A stretch of DNA of 16,018 bases from JAZNBI01 sp045586995 (GTDB lineage Bacteria; Bacillota; Clostridia; Oscillospirales; CAG-272): positions 1 to 16,018 of the forward strand of contig JAZNBI010000128.1 in the NCBI GenBank assembly GCA_045586995.1. Direction: 5' to 3'. A program made the translations under genes and the position numbers. Position 1 is the stretch's first letter. Each line of letters begins with the position of its first letter. Of the stretch, positions 6,991 through 15,397 are shown piece by piece. Below the pieces are notes generated by a model that did no database searches, was not told where the DNA came from, and was given only the letters and a program-made list of their open reading frames with translations.

Positions 6991-7750
6991 TGCCTTCAAA
7001 AGCCAAATATTCATAAATATAGCTTTTCCCCTCTTTTTCTCCGCGTGCAACAAGCCCGATTTCTTCGAGCACCTTCAAAGCCCCATACAGCTTTCTGCCA
7101 CGCAAGCCGACAAGCTTTGAAAAATCCGACGCCTTAAAAAAGCGCGGTAAATTACTCGGAATGATCCTTTTAAAATCATCGGGACTGCAAAAAATCGTTT
7201 GAGAAATAAGCGCAGTGGGAATCGCTTCATATCTGCTTGCGCCCTTTTTGCCGTCCCTGCTCCAACCGTTAAGCAGACGATACTCCTCAATTTCCATTGA
7301 AACCGTCATAAAACTCAGCCGAGGGTTGTTCAGGTATGGAATAAGCCAAAACATCTCGCAAAGCAGACTGATTTCGGTTTGATGCTTTGGGGAGCATCTT
7401 TTTTTAGTGATCTCACTTGTCACAGGGTCTATCCACATCACCCATTTGCGTTCCGCCAAAGGAAAAACCACGGTAATGTTGTAATCTGTACTTTCCAAAT
7501 AAAATTTAATTTTATTTTTCATTGGATAAAAGCTTCCCGTCTGTATTTCGAATATATCGCCGCCGCAAAAAACGTCGGCGATATATGTGCCTATGGGTAC
7601 TTCATGATCGGCTTCGTTTTCGCAGATATAGTGCTTGAGAATCCGATGGAGCTTTTTTTCCATATAAGTGCCGATGCCGAATTTGGCATCCGATTCGCGA
7701 AGAACCAGGTCGCAAATTTTTTTGAATTTTAAAGCATCTGTTTCCGTCAT
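6986..7750 (-). CDS. Winged-helix protein with a PD-(D/E)XK-like pattern
   Basis: I do not recognise this 254-residue protein by name. The N-terminal part has the order helix with Glu31 (MEKKLHRIL), then a strand with Asp59 (IADVF), then Glu68-x-Gln70 (IFEIQTG), then Lys78. This E...D...ExQ layout is that of the PD-(D/E)XK restriction-endonuclease-like fold, in which ExK may be ExQ. The C-terminal region (about 204-250) reads as a winged helix: KASDFSKLVGL, GRKLYGALKVLEEIGLV, then a short wing. The protein has no signal peptide or membrane segment. Its ATG overlaps the TGA of the ABC subunit gene (ATGA), implying translational coupling. A DNA-binding or DNA-cleaving role is inference; how it would relate to export is unclear. 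Confidence 0.8.
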   Translation of the reverse strand: MTETDALKFKKICDLVLRESDAKFGIGTYMEKKLHRILKHYICENEADHEVPIGTYIADVFCGGDIFEIQTGSFYPMKNKIKFYLESTDYNITVVFPLAERKWVMWIDPVTSEITKKRCSPKHQTEISLLCEMFWLIPYLNNPRLSFMTVSMEIEEYRLLNGWSRDGKKGASRYEAIPTALISQTIFCSPDDFKRIIPSNLPRFFKASDFSKLVGLRGRKLYGALKVLEEIGLVARGEKEGKSYIYEYLAFEGK

Positions 7751-9645
7751 GTTTCAAGCCCTGCAAACTGATTGCTGTAAAGCTTATAATATTCGCCCTT
7801 GCGTTCAAGCAGCTCCTCGTGAGTTCCCGACTCGAACACTCTGCCTTCCTTTATGACCGCAATAACGTCAGCGTCGCGTATAGTAGAAAGTCGGTGCGCA
7901 ATAATAATACTGGTGCGGTCCTTCATAAGCGAAACCATTGCGTCCTGAATATTCTTTTCAGTTCGTGTATCAACGCTCGAAGTTGCCTCGTCGAGAATGA
8001 GTATTCGAGGATCTGCCAGCACCGCGCGGGAAATCGAAAGCAGCTGCCGTTGACCTTGACTCAGGTTTCCTCCCGACTCGGAAAGCACCGTATCATAGCC
8101 GTCGTGCAAACGCTCTATAAAAGTATGGGCATTTGCAAATTTCGCCGCGGCTTTTATTTCTTCTTCCGATGCGTCAAGCCGTCCGTACTTTATATTATCA
8201 CGAATACTGTCCGAAAAAAGTACCGTATCCTGAAGCACGATAGCGATAGATTTGCGAAGCGTTTCTTTTGGGATATCATTTATATTTTTACCGTCAATAC
8301 GGATCTCACCCGAATCAACGTCATAAAATCGAGTAAGCAAATTGACAACTGTGGTTTTTCCCGAGCCGGTCGCGCCGACCAAGGCAATTTTTTGTCCCGG
8401 CTTTACGTTAAGGCAAAATCCGTTCAAAACTCGTTCGCCCTCGACATATGAAAAATCAATATTATCGAAATCGATATATCCGTTGATATCCGAAACCTTA
8501 AATTCGCTTTTACCCTCGTCTATCTCGTCGGGGGTGTCCATAATTTGGAATATACGCTCCGCACCTGCCAGAGCTGTAAGAATTTGAGCATATTGATTTG
8601 CAATTTCATTTATCGGACGCGTAACCTTTTTTGAATATCCGAGAATGGTCTGTATCGTACCGATAGAGGAAACCGAACCCCTAAGAAACAGTATTCCGCC
8701 AAAGGTAGCCAAAAGCAAATACTGCAAATTTCCTATGATATTCATACAAGGACCCATAACTCCGCCCCATACGTTTGCCTTAATGCCGTATGTTTTTAAA
8801 TCGGCGCTGATCTTCTTAAATTCTTCGGATGAGCTCTTTTCTTTGCCATAAGCCATAACCGTCTTATATCCGACGATCATCTCCTCGGAATGTCCGTTGA
8901 GTGCGCCGAGCAATTGTTGACGCTTTGCAAAATATTTTTTCATAAATTTTGCAAGCGTAGTGGAAATAAAGATGGTAAGCGGAATAGTCAAAAGCGAAAT
9001 AAGCATCATGATCCAGTTATAATAAAGCATCATAGCTATTGCGCCGACAAAGGTAAGAACACCCGAGAACAGCGAGGAAATAGATTGCGCAACCGCATTG
9101 GAAACGTTGTCTACGTCGTTAGTCATACGGCTCATAATATCTCCGTGCTTGTGCGTGTCGGTGTATTTTATGGGGAGCTTGGAAATTTTCTTGAAAAGCT
9201 CTTTTCTCATATTATATACGGTATTCTGTGAAAGTCGAGCTGAAATTCGGCCCTGCAAATAGGATACCGCAGCATTCAAGACAAAGATAAGCGCCATAAA
9301 AGACACGTAGAAATAAAGTCCCTTTGTCGTTCCCTCTTTAAAGGCATATTGCTCCTCATAAAAATGAACAGCCAAGCCACGTTCTTCATCATATTCGATA
9401 GTATCGATCGCCGCGCCCTGAAGCGACGGTCCGATAAGTTCGAAAAATACAAGACATAGCGTTATAAAAAGCATCAAAATAAGCAAGGTGCGGCTTTTGC
9501 CTATATAGGATATAAGCCGTTTGAGAGTTTTACCGACATTTTTCGGTTTTTCTCCGTTTATGCGCCCTGCCATAGGTCCGCCCGGTCCGGGTCTGCCCGG
9601 CATCGGCGGTCTTCCACGGTTTTCGTTTTTGGGGTTGTTATTCAT
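7747..9645 (-). CDS. ABC exporter subunit, consensus ATPase site
   Basis: A 632-residue half-transporter of the MsbA/LmrA-like type IV exporter class: a Pro/Gly/Arg-rich cytosolic tail (about 1-35), six membrane segments, and a C-terminal nucleotide-binding domain. The Walker A is GATGSGKTT, the Walker B ILILDEATSS keeps the catalytic Glu, and the switch His is present (IIAHRLST). Its signature is LSQGQ rather than LSGGQ. In heterodimeric exporters such as TM287/288 and BmrCD this is the expected pattern for the subunit that supplies the intact Walker motifs and the degenerate signature. It overlaps the partner gene by 8 bp, with a gggggt site just before its start. Substrates are probably drugs, lipids or peptides, but the sequence does not say which. 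Confidence 0.95.
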   Translation of the reverse strand: MNNNPKNENRGRPPMPGRPGPGGPMAGRINGEKPKNVGKTLKRLISYIGKSRTLLILMLFITLCLVFFELIGPSLQGAAIDTIEYDEERGLAVHFYEEQYAFKEGTTKGLYFYVSFMALIFVLNAAVSYLQGRISARLSQNTVYNMRKELFKKISKLPIKYTDTHKHGDIMSRMTNDVDNVSNAVAQSISSLFSGVLTFVGAIAMMLYYNWIMMLISLLTIPLTIFISTTLAKFMKKYFAKRQQLLGALNGHSEEMIVGYKTVMAYGKEKSSSEEFKKISADLKTYGIKANVWGGVMGPCMNIIGNLQYLLLATFGGILFLRGSVSSIGTIQTILGYSKKVTRPINEIANQYAQILTALAGAERIFQIMDTPDEIDEGKSEFKVSDINGYIDFDNIDFSYVEGERVLNGFCLNVKPGQKIALVGATGSGKTTVVNLLTRFYDVDSGEIRIDGKNINDIPKETLRKSIAIVLQDTVLFSDSIRDNIKYGRLDASEEEIKAAAKFANAHTFIERLHDGYDTVLSESGGNLSQGQRQLLSISRAVLADPRILILDEATSSVDTRTEKNIQDAMVSLMKDRTSIIIAHRLSTIRDADVIAVIKEGRVFESGTHEELLERKGEYYKLYSNQFAGLET

Positions 9646-11368
9646 TTATCGTACCCCCATTCTTCATTTGTGAACTAAAAATATCTCTATATGTTTCGCT
9701 TATTTTCATAAGCTCGTCATGCGGCGCACAGGCAGAAATTCTGCCGTTTTCGACAACCGCAATCCTGTCGGCGTTTCTCACGCTGGCAATACGCTGAGCA
9801 ATGAGGACCACCGTCGTATCCTTCATCTCTTTTTTGAGCGACGCTTGCAAACGGCTTTCCGTAGAGAGGTCAAGCGCAGAGGTCGCATCATCTAAAATGA
9901 GGATCTTGGGATGTCGCAAAACAGCTCTTGCAATCGACAGACGCTGCTTTTGACCTCCAGAAAGTGAAGCGCCCTTCTCGGCAATATAGCTCTCATAACC
10001 GTTTGAAAATCCGCGTATAAAATCATCGGCTTGCGCGATTTTAGCCGCAGCTTCGATTTCTTCAATTGATGCCTCGGGTTTTCCCCACGAAATATTTTCG
10101 GCAACCGTGCCGGAAAACAACTCGCTTTTTTGCATCACGAATCCTATACTCGAACGCAATTTTTCGATATCGTAATCGCGAATCGGAACGCCTTCGATAA
10201 AGACCTCTCCCTCGGTAACGTCATAAAACCGCGGGATGATACTCGCCAGCGTGGTTTTGCCGCAGCCCGTAGAGCCGATAAAAGCCACCGTTTCTCCGCG
10301 CTTTATGTCCAGATTTATGTTGTTCAGCACAAGCGTTCCCGATGTATTGGGATATCTGAAGGACACATTTTTAAACGAAATGACAATATCGTTGCCGTCA
10401 GCCGATCCATCTCCTCCGAGAATCGTCGGAGTCGTTTCAAGCACCTCGCAAATTCGTTTTGCGGAAACCATAGCACGCGAAATCGTGTGAAACATCATTG
10501 CTATCATCAAAATTGAAAAAAGCATTTGGGTAAGATAATTGATTGCCGCCATAACCGTTCCGGGCAGCATACCCTGCGTATCCGCGCGCCAGCCGCCAAT
10601 AAGAATTACCGCCATTATTGACATATTCATAACAAGCATCATCGTCGGCATCATAAGTGACATTGCGGACAACGCCTTGTAGTTTACGTTTCTGAGGCCG
10701 CTATTGGCTTTGTCAAAGCGAGCATTCTCATAATCCTCGCGCACATACGCCTTTATAACGCGCGCACCGCCAACATTTTCCTGTACCACCGAATTGACTC
10801 GGTCTATACGTTCTTGTGTTATTTTGTAAAGCGGAGAAACCTTTTTCAAAATCAAAGCAACGGCTATTGCAAGAACGGGAAGCGCGCAAACCAGCACCAA
10901 TCCAAAGCTGATATCCAAGGAGAGCATCATAACGATACCTCCCAAAAAGAAAATAGGCGCGCGCACAAACATTCGCATTGACATATTTACAAAGTCCTGA
11001 ACCATAGTTACGTCGTTTGTCAAACGTGTAACAAGCGAACCGGTCGTAAATTTATCGGTCTGCTCAAGCGAAAGCGACATAATTTTGTCGAAAACGTCAC
11101 ATCTTAGATCGTGTCCGAAGCTCTGAGATGCTTTAGATGCGGTATATGCGCACGACACGCCGAAAAATCCGCCGACCGCCGCTATAACAAGCATAAAAAT
11201 TCCGATTTTTACAATAAGCATAATATCCTTGCCGAGTATGCCCTGATTGACTATCGAGGACATAAGCTTTGGCATATAAAGGTCGATCAAAACTTCACCC
11301 GCCATCAAAATCGGCGACAGCAGGGCAAGCTTCCAATAAGGTTTCAAATAACGAATAAGCTTTCTCAT
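9638..11368 (-). CDS. ABC exporter subunit, degenerate ATPase site
   Basis: The 576-residue partner of the downstream subunit, with six membrane segments followed by a nucleotide-binding domain. Walker A is GSTGCGKTT and the signature LSGGQKQR is canonical. Walker B is ILILDDATSALD, with Asp in place of the catalytic Glu, and the switch His is Gln (LIAQRIAS). These two substitutions are the known marks of the non-hydrolysing site in heterodimeric type IV exporters. With the partner's LSQGQ they would form the degenerate site, while its own LSGGQ completes the consensus site. The gene starts within an ATGA overlap with the MarR gene's stop, so expression should be tightly coupled to the regulator. 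Multidrug export is the likely role, given the MarR gene. Confidence 0.95.
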   Translation of the reverse strand: MRKLIRYLKPYWKLALLSPILMAGEVLIDLYMPKLMSSIVNQGILGKDIMLIVKIGIFMLVIAAVGGFFGVSCAYTASKASQSFGHDLRCDVFDKIMSLSLEQTDKFTTGSLVTRLTNDVTMVQDFVNMSMRMFVRAPIFFLGGIVMMLSLDISFGLVLVCALPVLAIAVALILKKVSPLYKITQERIDRVNSVVQENVGGARVIKAYVREDYENARFDKANSGLRNVNYKALSAMSLMMPTMMLVMNMSIMAVILIGGWRADTQGMLPGTVMAAINYLTQMLFSILMIAMMFHTISRAMVSAKRICEVLETTPTILGGDGSADGNDIVISFKNVSFRYPNTSGTLVLNNINLDIKRGETVAFIGSTGCGKTTLASIIPRFYDVTEGEVFIEGVPIRDYDIEKLRSSIGFVMQKSELFSGTVAENISWGKPEASIEEIEAAAKIAQADDFIRGFSNGYESYIAEKGASLSGGQKQRLSIARAVLRHPKILILDDATSALDLSTESRLQASLKKEMKDTTVVLIAQRIASVRNADRIAVVENGRISACAPHDELMKISETYRDIFSSQMKNGGTINE

Positions 11369-11862
11369 TTTTCTATAGGTAACTCCTCTACAATATTATC
11401 CCTCATACGGGATAAAAGTTTTTTGATTTGAATTATTTCATCATCCGAAAATTTTAAAATCAGAACGTCCTCAAAATGCCTGATTCTCCCAATTATATAT
11501 GAATGATGCCGTTTTCCTTTCTCGGTCAAGCGCACGTCAATATAACGCTTATCCAAGCTGCTCGCTTCTCTCGTAACGTAGCCCGTCTGCTCCAATTTTT
11601 TTAACGCCACGCTTACGGTAGGCGGCTTAATGCGAAGGGCTTTTGCCAAATCGAGCTGAGATGCCGCACCTCTCTCATATAAATACCCTATAATGAACCG
11701 CTGAGTATGGTTAAAATCGGGGATATATACCTCGGAATTATTTTCGTTCGTATATCTTACCCCATATTTAAAAAGCCGAGAAATCTCATTAATTAACGCT
11801 CCTGCGGTTTCTTCCCTTCCTATGTTCGATTTTGGCGGTAATAAAAATAATTTTTTTTTCAT
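11365..11862 (-). CDS. MarR family transcriptional regulator
   Basis: A 165-residue winged-helix regulator. The core reads TQRFIIGYLYERGAASQLDL followed by AKALRIKPPTVSVALKKLEQ, and then the wing TREASSLDKRYIDVRLTEKG with the DxR motif typical of MarR proteins. N- and C-terminal helices would form the dimer interface. It is the first gene of a four-gene overlapping operon with the ABC exporter. A perfect palindrome overlaps its own promoter, so it most likely represses the operon and is released by a small molecule that the exporter handles. The direction of regulation and the ligand are inference from the family. The ATG is preceded by aaaggaa at a rather long spacing of 12 nt. Confidence 0.94.
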   Translation of the reverse strand: MKKKLFLLPPKSNIGREETAGALINEISRLFKYGVRYTNENNSEVYIPDFNHTQRFIIGYLYERGAASQLDLAKALRIKPPTVSVALKKLEQTGYVTREASSLDKRYIDVRLTEKGKRHHSYIIGRIRHFEDVLILKFSDDEIIQIKKLLSRMRDNIVEELPIEK

Positions 11863-11952
11863 AATTAAAATAAGTTCCTTTTAATAAAAAAAAGATTATT
11901 GAGCAAAATAAGTATATTGCTCGAATTATTAAAATTTTATCGCTACACTCGA

Positions 11953-11976
11953 AATTAGTTAGTTTGCTAACTAATT
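11953..11976. promoter_or_regulatory. Probable MarR operator
   Basis: Perfect inverted repeat aattagttag-tttg-ctaactaatt (10-4-10). MarR dimers bind palindromes of this size, and TAGTTAG-type half-sites are common for the family. It overlaps 3 bp of the minus-strand -10 hexamer, so binding would block RNA polymerase. Confidence 0.85.
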
Positions 11977-12002
11977 ATAGCATTATTTGTTTGCAAAGTC
12001 AA
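11974..12002 (-). promoter_or_regulatory. Sigma-A promoter of the marR-ABC exporter operon
   Basis: On the minus strand, TTGACT (11997-12002) and perfect TATAAT (11974-11979) with a 17-bp spacer. The -10 box runs into the operator palindrome. The leader of about 105 nt to the MarR start is AT-rich with no other structure that I can see. Confidence 0.88.
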
Positions 12003-12155
12003 TATATATCAATATATAAAAATAATCTTTCTTTATTAAAAATTGCCTTTTAAAAATAAAATTGTTACACATTAAAAATGAGGTTGCGGAGCAAATTATA
12101 CTTGTACGCAAAGTCACCGAATATGCTTACAATAATAATTAAGGAAGTCTGTCGA
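12003..12155 (+). other. spoIVB upstream region with weak sporulation-promoter candidate
   Basis: No convincing sigma-A promoter faces spoIVB here. A weak match to a forespore sigma-F/sigma-G promoter is acatta (12069-12074) and caaatta (12092-12098) with 17 bp between them. SpoIVB is a forespore-expressed gene in Bacillus, so such a promoter is expected, but the match is too poor to rely on. Confidence 0.2.
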
Positions 12156-13382
12156 ATGAAAATTTGCAAAAATAAAAAGCTACGCGTGCTTTCGGTTACT
12201 CTTTTAATCATTTCGCTCTGCCTGTGTGCGCTGATCGGTATATATAATTGTATTATCCCAAGCAGTGTTTCATATATAGAGGGCGAAGAGATTCCGCAAT
12301 ATTTCGGCGCATCGGTATACGTTAAGGATGAAAATATAAATGTATTTAATCACGACGCCGATTCACTGATAAAGGTCCGAGAAAACGCAGAATATCGTCT
12401 GCTCGGCATTTTGCCGATAAAGACGGTAAAATTATCATCATATAAAAATATAAAGCTATATCCGGGTGGAATGCCGTTCGGTATAAAATTTTTCACATCG
12501 GGTGTACTTGTAGTAGGTCTTGACCAAAGCATTGAGATAAATCCGGCATACAACGCGGGAATACGCCAAAAAGACATTATAATAAAGGCAGAAGGCAAGG
12601 ATATTTCCTGCTGCACAGATCTCACAAAAATAATTGAAGCTTGCGAAGGCAAAGAGATAGAAATCACATTTTTAAGAAATAACCGCGAATACACAACACG
12701 GCTGATTCCTATACTTTCGGAAAAAGATAACAAATATAAATCGGGCATTATGATAAGAGATAGCGGCGCCGGAATCGGAACGGTTACTTTTATTGACCCC
12801 GAAACCTGTATGTTTGGAGGCCTTGGGCACGGTATTTGCGACAATGAAAGCGGCGAGCTTATTCCGATTCAGAGAGGCAGTATAAGCGACGTTATAATAA
12901 ACGGAATAGTCAAAGGAGTTGCCGGTGACCCGGGCGAAATAAAGGGGTATTTTCAGGCAAGTAAAACCGGAAGCGTTCTCAGTAACAACGAATGTGGAAT
13001 TTTCGGAATTTTCAATGAAATACCGAAAAACATTATGTCGGAGCCGCTGAGCTTAGGGCTGAAAAACGATGTTAAGGAAGGAAAAGCTTATATTTATACC
13101 ACTCTGGACACCAACAAAATTGAGAAATACGAAATCGAAATTTCGGCTATAAATCGAAATTCCGAAAAAAGCAAAAGCTTTACAGTGACCGTAACCGACC
13201 CCGCTCTGCTTGAAAAAACAGGTGGTATAGTTCAAGGTATGAGCGGCAGCCCCATCATTCAAAACGGCAAGCTCGTCGGCGCGGTAACCCACGTCCTCAT
13301 CAATGACCCCACCACGGGCTACGGCATCTTTATCGAAAATATGCTCAACGCCGCGCAAATTCCGATGGCGAAGGCGTCGTAA
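12156..13382 (+). CDS. spoIVB: SpoIVB serine peptidase (sporulation stage IV)
   Basis: SpoIVB is the S55-family peptidase secreted from the forespore into the intermembrane space. There it cleaves SpoIVFA and so triggers pro-sigma-K processing, linking forespore and mother-cell programmes. The 408-residue protein has an N-terminal membrane anchor (about 10-35), a PDZ domain (about 106-185) with NAGIRQKDIIIKAEGKDI, and the S55 domain. The catalytic triad is visible: His225 (GGLGHG), Asp348 (VTVTDP) and Ser363 (GMSGSP). The Asp-Ser spacing of 15 equals that of B. subtilis (Asp363, Ser378). The reading frame is open 78 bp upstream, but I chose 12156 because aaggaag (12141-12147) lies 8 nt before it and the signal anchor then begins properly. 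The last 46 codons exist again, diverged, at 15486-15626, so the present 3' end may be a replacement. Confidence 0.95.
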   Translation: MKICKNKKLRVLSVTLLIISLCLCALIGIYNCIIPSSVSYIEGEEIPQYFGASVYVKDENINVFNHDADSLIKVRENAEYRLLGILPIKTVKLSSYKNIKLYPGGMPFGIKFFTSGVLVVGLDQSIEINPAYNAGIRQKDIIIKAEGKDISCCTDLTKIIEACEGKEIEITFLRNNREYTTRLIPILSEKDNKYKSGIMIRDSGAGIGTVTFIDPETCMFGGLGHGICDNESGELIPIQRGSISDVIINGIVKGVAGDPGEIKGYFQASKTGSVLSNNECGIFGIFNEIPKNIMSEPLSLGLKNDVKEGKAYIYTTLDTNKIEKYEIEISAINRNSEKSKSFTVTVTDPALLEKTGGIVQGMSGSPIIQNGKLVGAVTHVLINDPTTGYGIFIENMLNAAQIPMAKAS

Positions 13383-13448
13383 AATATTTCAACAAAACCC
13401 GTAGGGGCGTTCTGCGAACGCCAGCGGGCGAACACTGTTCGCCCCTAC
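13242..13448 (+). repeat. Direct repeat, copy 1: spoIVB tail plus 66-bp sequence
   Basis: The 141 bp from the active-site serine codon to the spoIVB stop, plus the next 66 bp, recur at 15486-15692. By my count the coding part differs at 19 of 141 positions, mostly silent or conservative, but the following 66 bp differ at only one. This copy is in frame with the intact gene. Confidence 0.92.
13401..13448. repeat. Dispersed two-hairpin repeat, copy 1
   Basis: A 48-bp element bounded by gtaggggcg and cgcccctac (perfect 9-bp termini). It contains two consecutive perfect hairpins: ggcgttc/gaacgcc around tgc, and gggcgaac/gttcgccc around act. It resembles REP/MITE-like intergenic repeats of gut Clostridia. 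The second copy is at 15645-15692. Confidence 0.88.
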
Positions 13449-13474
13449 AAATTAATATTGAAATCAAATAAAAA

Positions 13475-13535
13475 TGTTGTCCTTATCGTAACACACTCCT
13501 ATTTGGTGTTATTTTAAGGACAACAATTATTTTTG
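13475..13535 (+). terminator. Hairpin terminator after spoIVB built on the 23-bp motif
   Basis: Arms tgttgtcctta (13475-13485) and taaggacaaca (13515-13525) are perfectly complementary. They enclose a second stem, taacac/gtgtta (13489-13494/13506-13511), and are followed by attattttt. The shape and T-rich tail fit an intrinsic terminator for spoIVB, but the same motif recurs without the inverted arm at 13555 and 15459, so it may instead be an element end or a protein-binding site. Confidence 0.5.
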
Positions 13536-13554
13536 TGGGTTAAAACGGTAAAAA

Positions 13555-13577
13555 TGTTGTCCTTATTATCACACACT
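13555..13577 (+). repeat. 23-bp motif, copy 2
   Basis: tgttgtcctt-N7-cacact, exactly 80 bp after copy 1. The surrounding 29 bp (13550-13578) match copy 1 at 26 positions. It lies about 50 bp upstream of the sigma-factor promoter. Confidence 0.8.
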
Positions 13578-13605
13578 CGTTGCGGTATCGTGCAAGGGAT
13601 AAGTA

Positions 13606-13634
13606 TAGACCAATTCACAAATTTATGATATAAT
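13606..13634 (+). promoter_or_regulatory. Sigma-A-like promoter of the ECF sigma gene
   Basis: TAGACC (13606-13611, 4 of 6) and perfect TATAAT (13629-13634) with a 17-bp spacer, about 70 nt before the GTG start. The leader contains a small ttcc/ggaa stem. A housekeeping-type promoter means the gene need not depend on its own product. Confidence 0.65.
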
Positions 13635-13706
13635 TATAAAAAAAGTTCCAACCTTTTGGGAAATCCGTGTCTATATGGGTGAAAGCTTTCAACGAGGTAC
13701 AAACAA

Positions 13707-15389
13707 GTGAACAGACAAGACGCCGAAAAAATCATAACTGAATATCTCAAGCCCATATTTGGCTTTGCGCTGAAGCGGTGCAAAAACGCCCACGACGCGA
13801 AGGATCTATCGCAGGATATCGTATTAAAGGCGTTCCGCGCGCTTTTGATAAAAGACGACATCGGTGACATCAGCAAATTTATTTGGACGATTGCACATAA
13901 TGCGCTCAGCAATTACTACAGAGACACCGCCAAAAGCGTGATAGGTGTATCAATTGATGAGGTAGCAGAGGTCATTGCAGATCCCCACTCCATTTTTGAT
14001 GACGACGATAATGTCGATACCATTCGCAGATTGCAGAGTGATATAGCATATCTTTCAAAACTCCAACGCAAGATCGTAATTGCATACTATTTTGAAAATC
14101 GTAAGCAAGCCGATATTGCAAAGGATTTGGATATTCCTCTCGGCACGGTCAAGTGGCACTTGTTTGAAGCAAAAAAAGAATTGAAACGAGGTATGGATAC
14201 TATGAGAAAAACAAGTGAACTGAAATTTAACCCAATCAAATTCCACTCATATGGTATTAATGGTACTGTAGGAACAAAAAGCAAAGACGAATTTTTTCGA
14301 TCAACGTTGTCGCAGAATATCTGTTATTGCGTTCGAAGTGAATACAAAACAATTAATGAAATTGCTGATGATCTTGGTGTCTCTCCCGTATATGTTGAAA
14401 CCGAGGTGGACTTTCTTGAAGAATATGGCTTTTTGAAGGAACAAAAGGGCAAGTACATTGTCAATTTCATCATCAGTGAACCGACAGCTGAACTCCTTAC
14501 CATGCAGGACTCTATGTATAAAAAAGCCGCAGATCTATATGCTAACGAGCTTTACGATGAATTGATCGCTTCCAATCTTATCGACCATCCAGATATTTGG
14601 TGTGGACAAACGGATGAACCAATTACACTTACAGGAAGTCATCGTAGAGATACAAATTTTATTTTGTGGTCTTTAATTCCTTATATCACGGCAGAATCAG
14701 GCGAAAAGTTGGTGGAAGAAAAAATCTCTTTTGAGGAAGTTGCCACTATCCGTCCGGACGGAGCATACAATATTGCCCACGCATCAGTTGTCCCGGATAA
14801 TATGATTTTGCCTGAAGACTATGTATATATGAGAAATTGGTGCGGACCATTCAGATATTCAAATAAAAAGTATTCTTTAGGGCAAACTCTGTTTTGGCAG
14901 CTTGATTCCGAATGGTCGGGAAGAAGAATGAGCGTTGGAAAAGAAGATTATGAAAGAACTGAACGCATCCTTTCTCTTGAAAAAAGTGAAAGAGAGAATG
15001 GAATGCTTTCAAAAGATGAATACATATGGCTATCTGAGCATGGCTATATCAAAACTAACGGCGATTACGATGGTTACTTCAAATCCGCTTGGCAGATTGT
15101 AACGCTTTCAAACAATGATGTCAAAGAAAAACTTCTTAAAATCGGTGAAAAGATTAAAGAAAAATATAAAAATGAATTTGATGCCATCAAAGCCCCATAT
15201 ATTCATGCGGTGTTAAATTCTGTTCCTACGCATTTAAGAAAAGTAAAAGAGTATGAGCTTCAATTTTTATTCCATTCTGATGGTTGGTTCTTGCTTCACT
15301 GCATTGTTACTCTCTTGAACAATGGCAAGTTAAAGCCACCTACCGAAGAGCAGAAAAAAGCTCTTACTACGCTTATAGTACAAAACTAA
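13707..15389 (+). CDS. ECF-type sigma factor with long C-terminal extension
   Basis: The 560-residue protein begins as a compact sigma-70 family factor. Region 2 spans about 12-75, with DLSQDIVLKAF (33-43) and the promoter-melting segment KFIWTIAHNALSNYYR (57-72). Region 4 spans about 112-163, with the helix-turn-helix KQADIAKDLDIPLGTVKWHL. Sigma factors of this class normally end near 170-200 residues; here about 390 more follow. Residues 214-243 (KTINEIADDLGVSPVYVETE and on) look like an additional winged helix, and the rest, rich in aromatic and charged residues, has no family that I recognise. Fused C-terminal domains in ECF factors often act as built-in anti-sigma or sensor modules, which would explain why no anti-sigma gene is adjacent. 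The GTG start has gaggt 8 nt upstream (13694-13698). It is a single gene with its own promoter and terminator, placed between the spoIVB tail copies. Confidence 0.88.
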   Translation: MNRQDAEKIITEYLKPIFGFALKRCKNAHDAKDLSQDIVLKAFRALLIKDDIGDISKFIWTIAHNALSNYYRDTAKSVIGVSIDEVAEVIADPHSIFDDDDNVDTIRRLQSDIAYLSKLQRKIVIAYYFENRKQADIAKDLDIPLGTVKWHLFEAKKELKRGMDTMRKTSELKFNPIKFHSYGINGTVGTKSKDEFFRSTLSQNICYCVRSEYKTINEIADDLGVSPVYVETEVDFLEEYGFLKEQKGKYIVNFIISEPTAELLTMQDSMYKKAADLYANELYDELIASNLIDHPDIWCGQTDEPITLTGSHRRDTNFILWSLIPYITAESGEKLVEEKISFEEVATIRPDGAYNIAHASVVPDNMILPEDYVYMRNWCGPFRYSNKKYSLGQTLFWQLDSEWSGRRMSVGKEDYERTERILSLEKSERENGMLSKDEYIWLSEHGYIKTNGDYDGYFKSAWQIVTLSNNDVKEKLLKIGEKIKEKYKNEFDAIKAPYIHAVLNSVPTHLRKVKEYELQFLFHSDGWFLLHCIVTLLNNGKLKPPTEEQKKALTTLIVQN

Positions 15390-15397
15390 TAATACTA

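Noticed and set aside
7819..8451. A 210-codon plus-strand frame opposite the ABC subunit
   Set aside because: It overlaps the nucleotide-binding domain antisense, has no family resemblance, and only reflects base composition.
12078..12155. Upstream extension of spoIVB
   Set aside because: The extra 26 residues do not fit the SpoIVB N-terminus, and the ATG at 12156 has a good ribosome binding site and starts the signal anchor properly.
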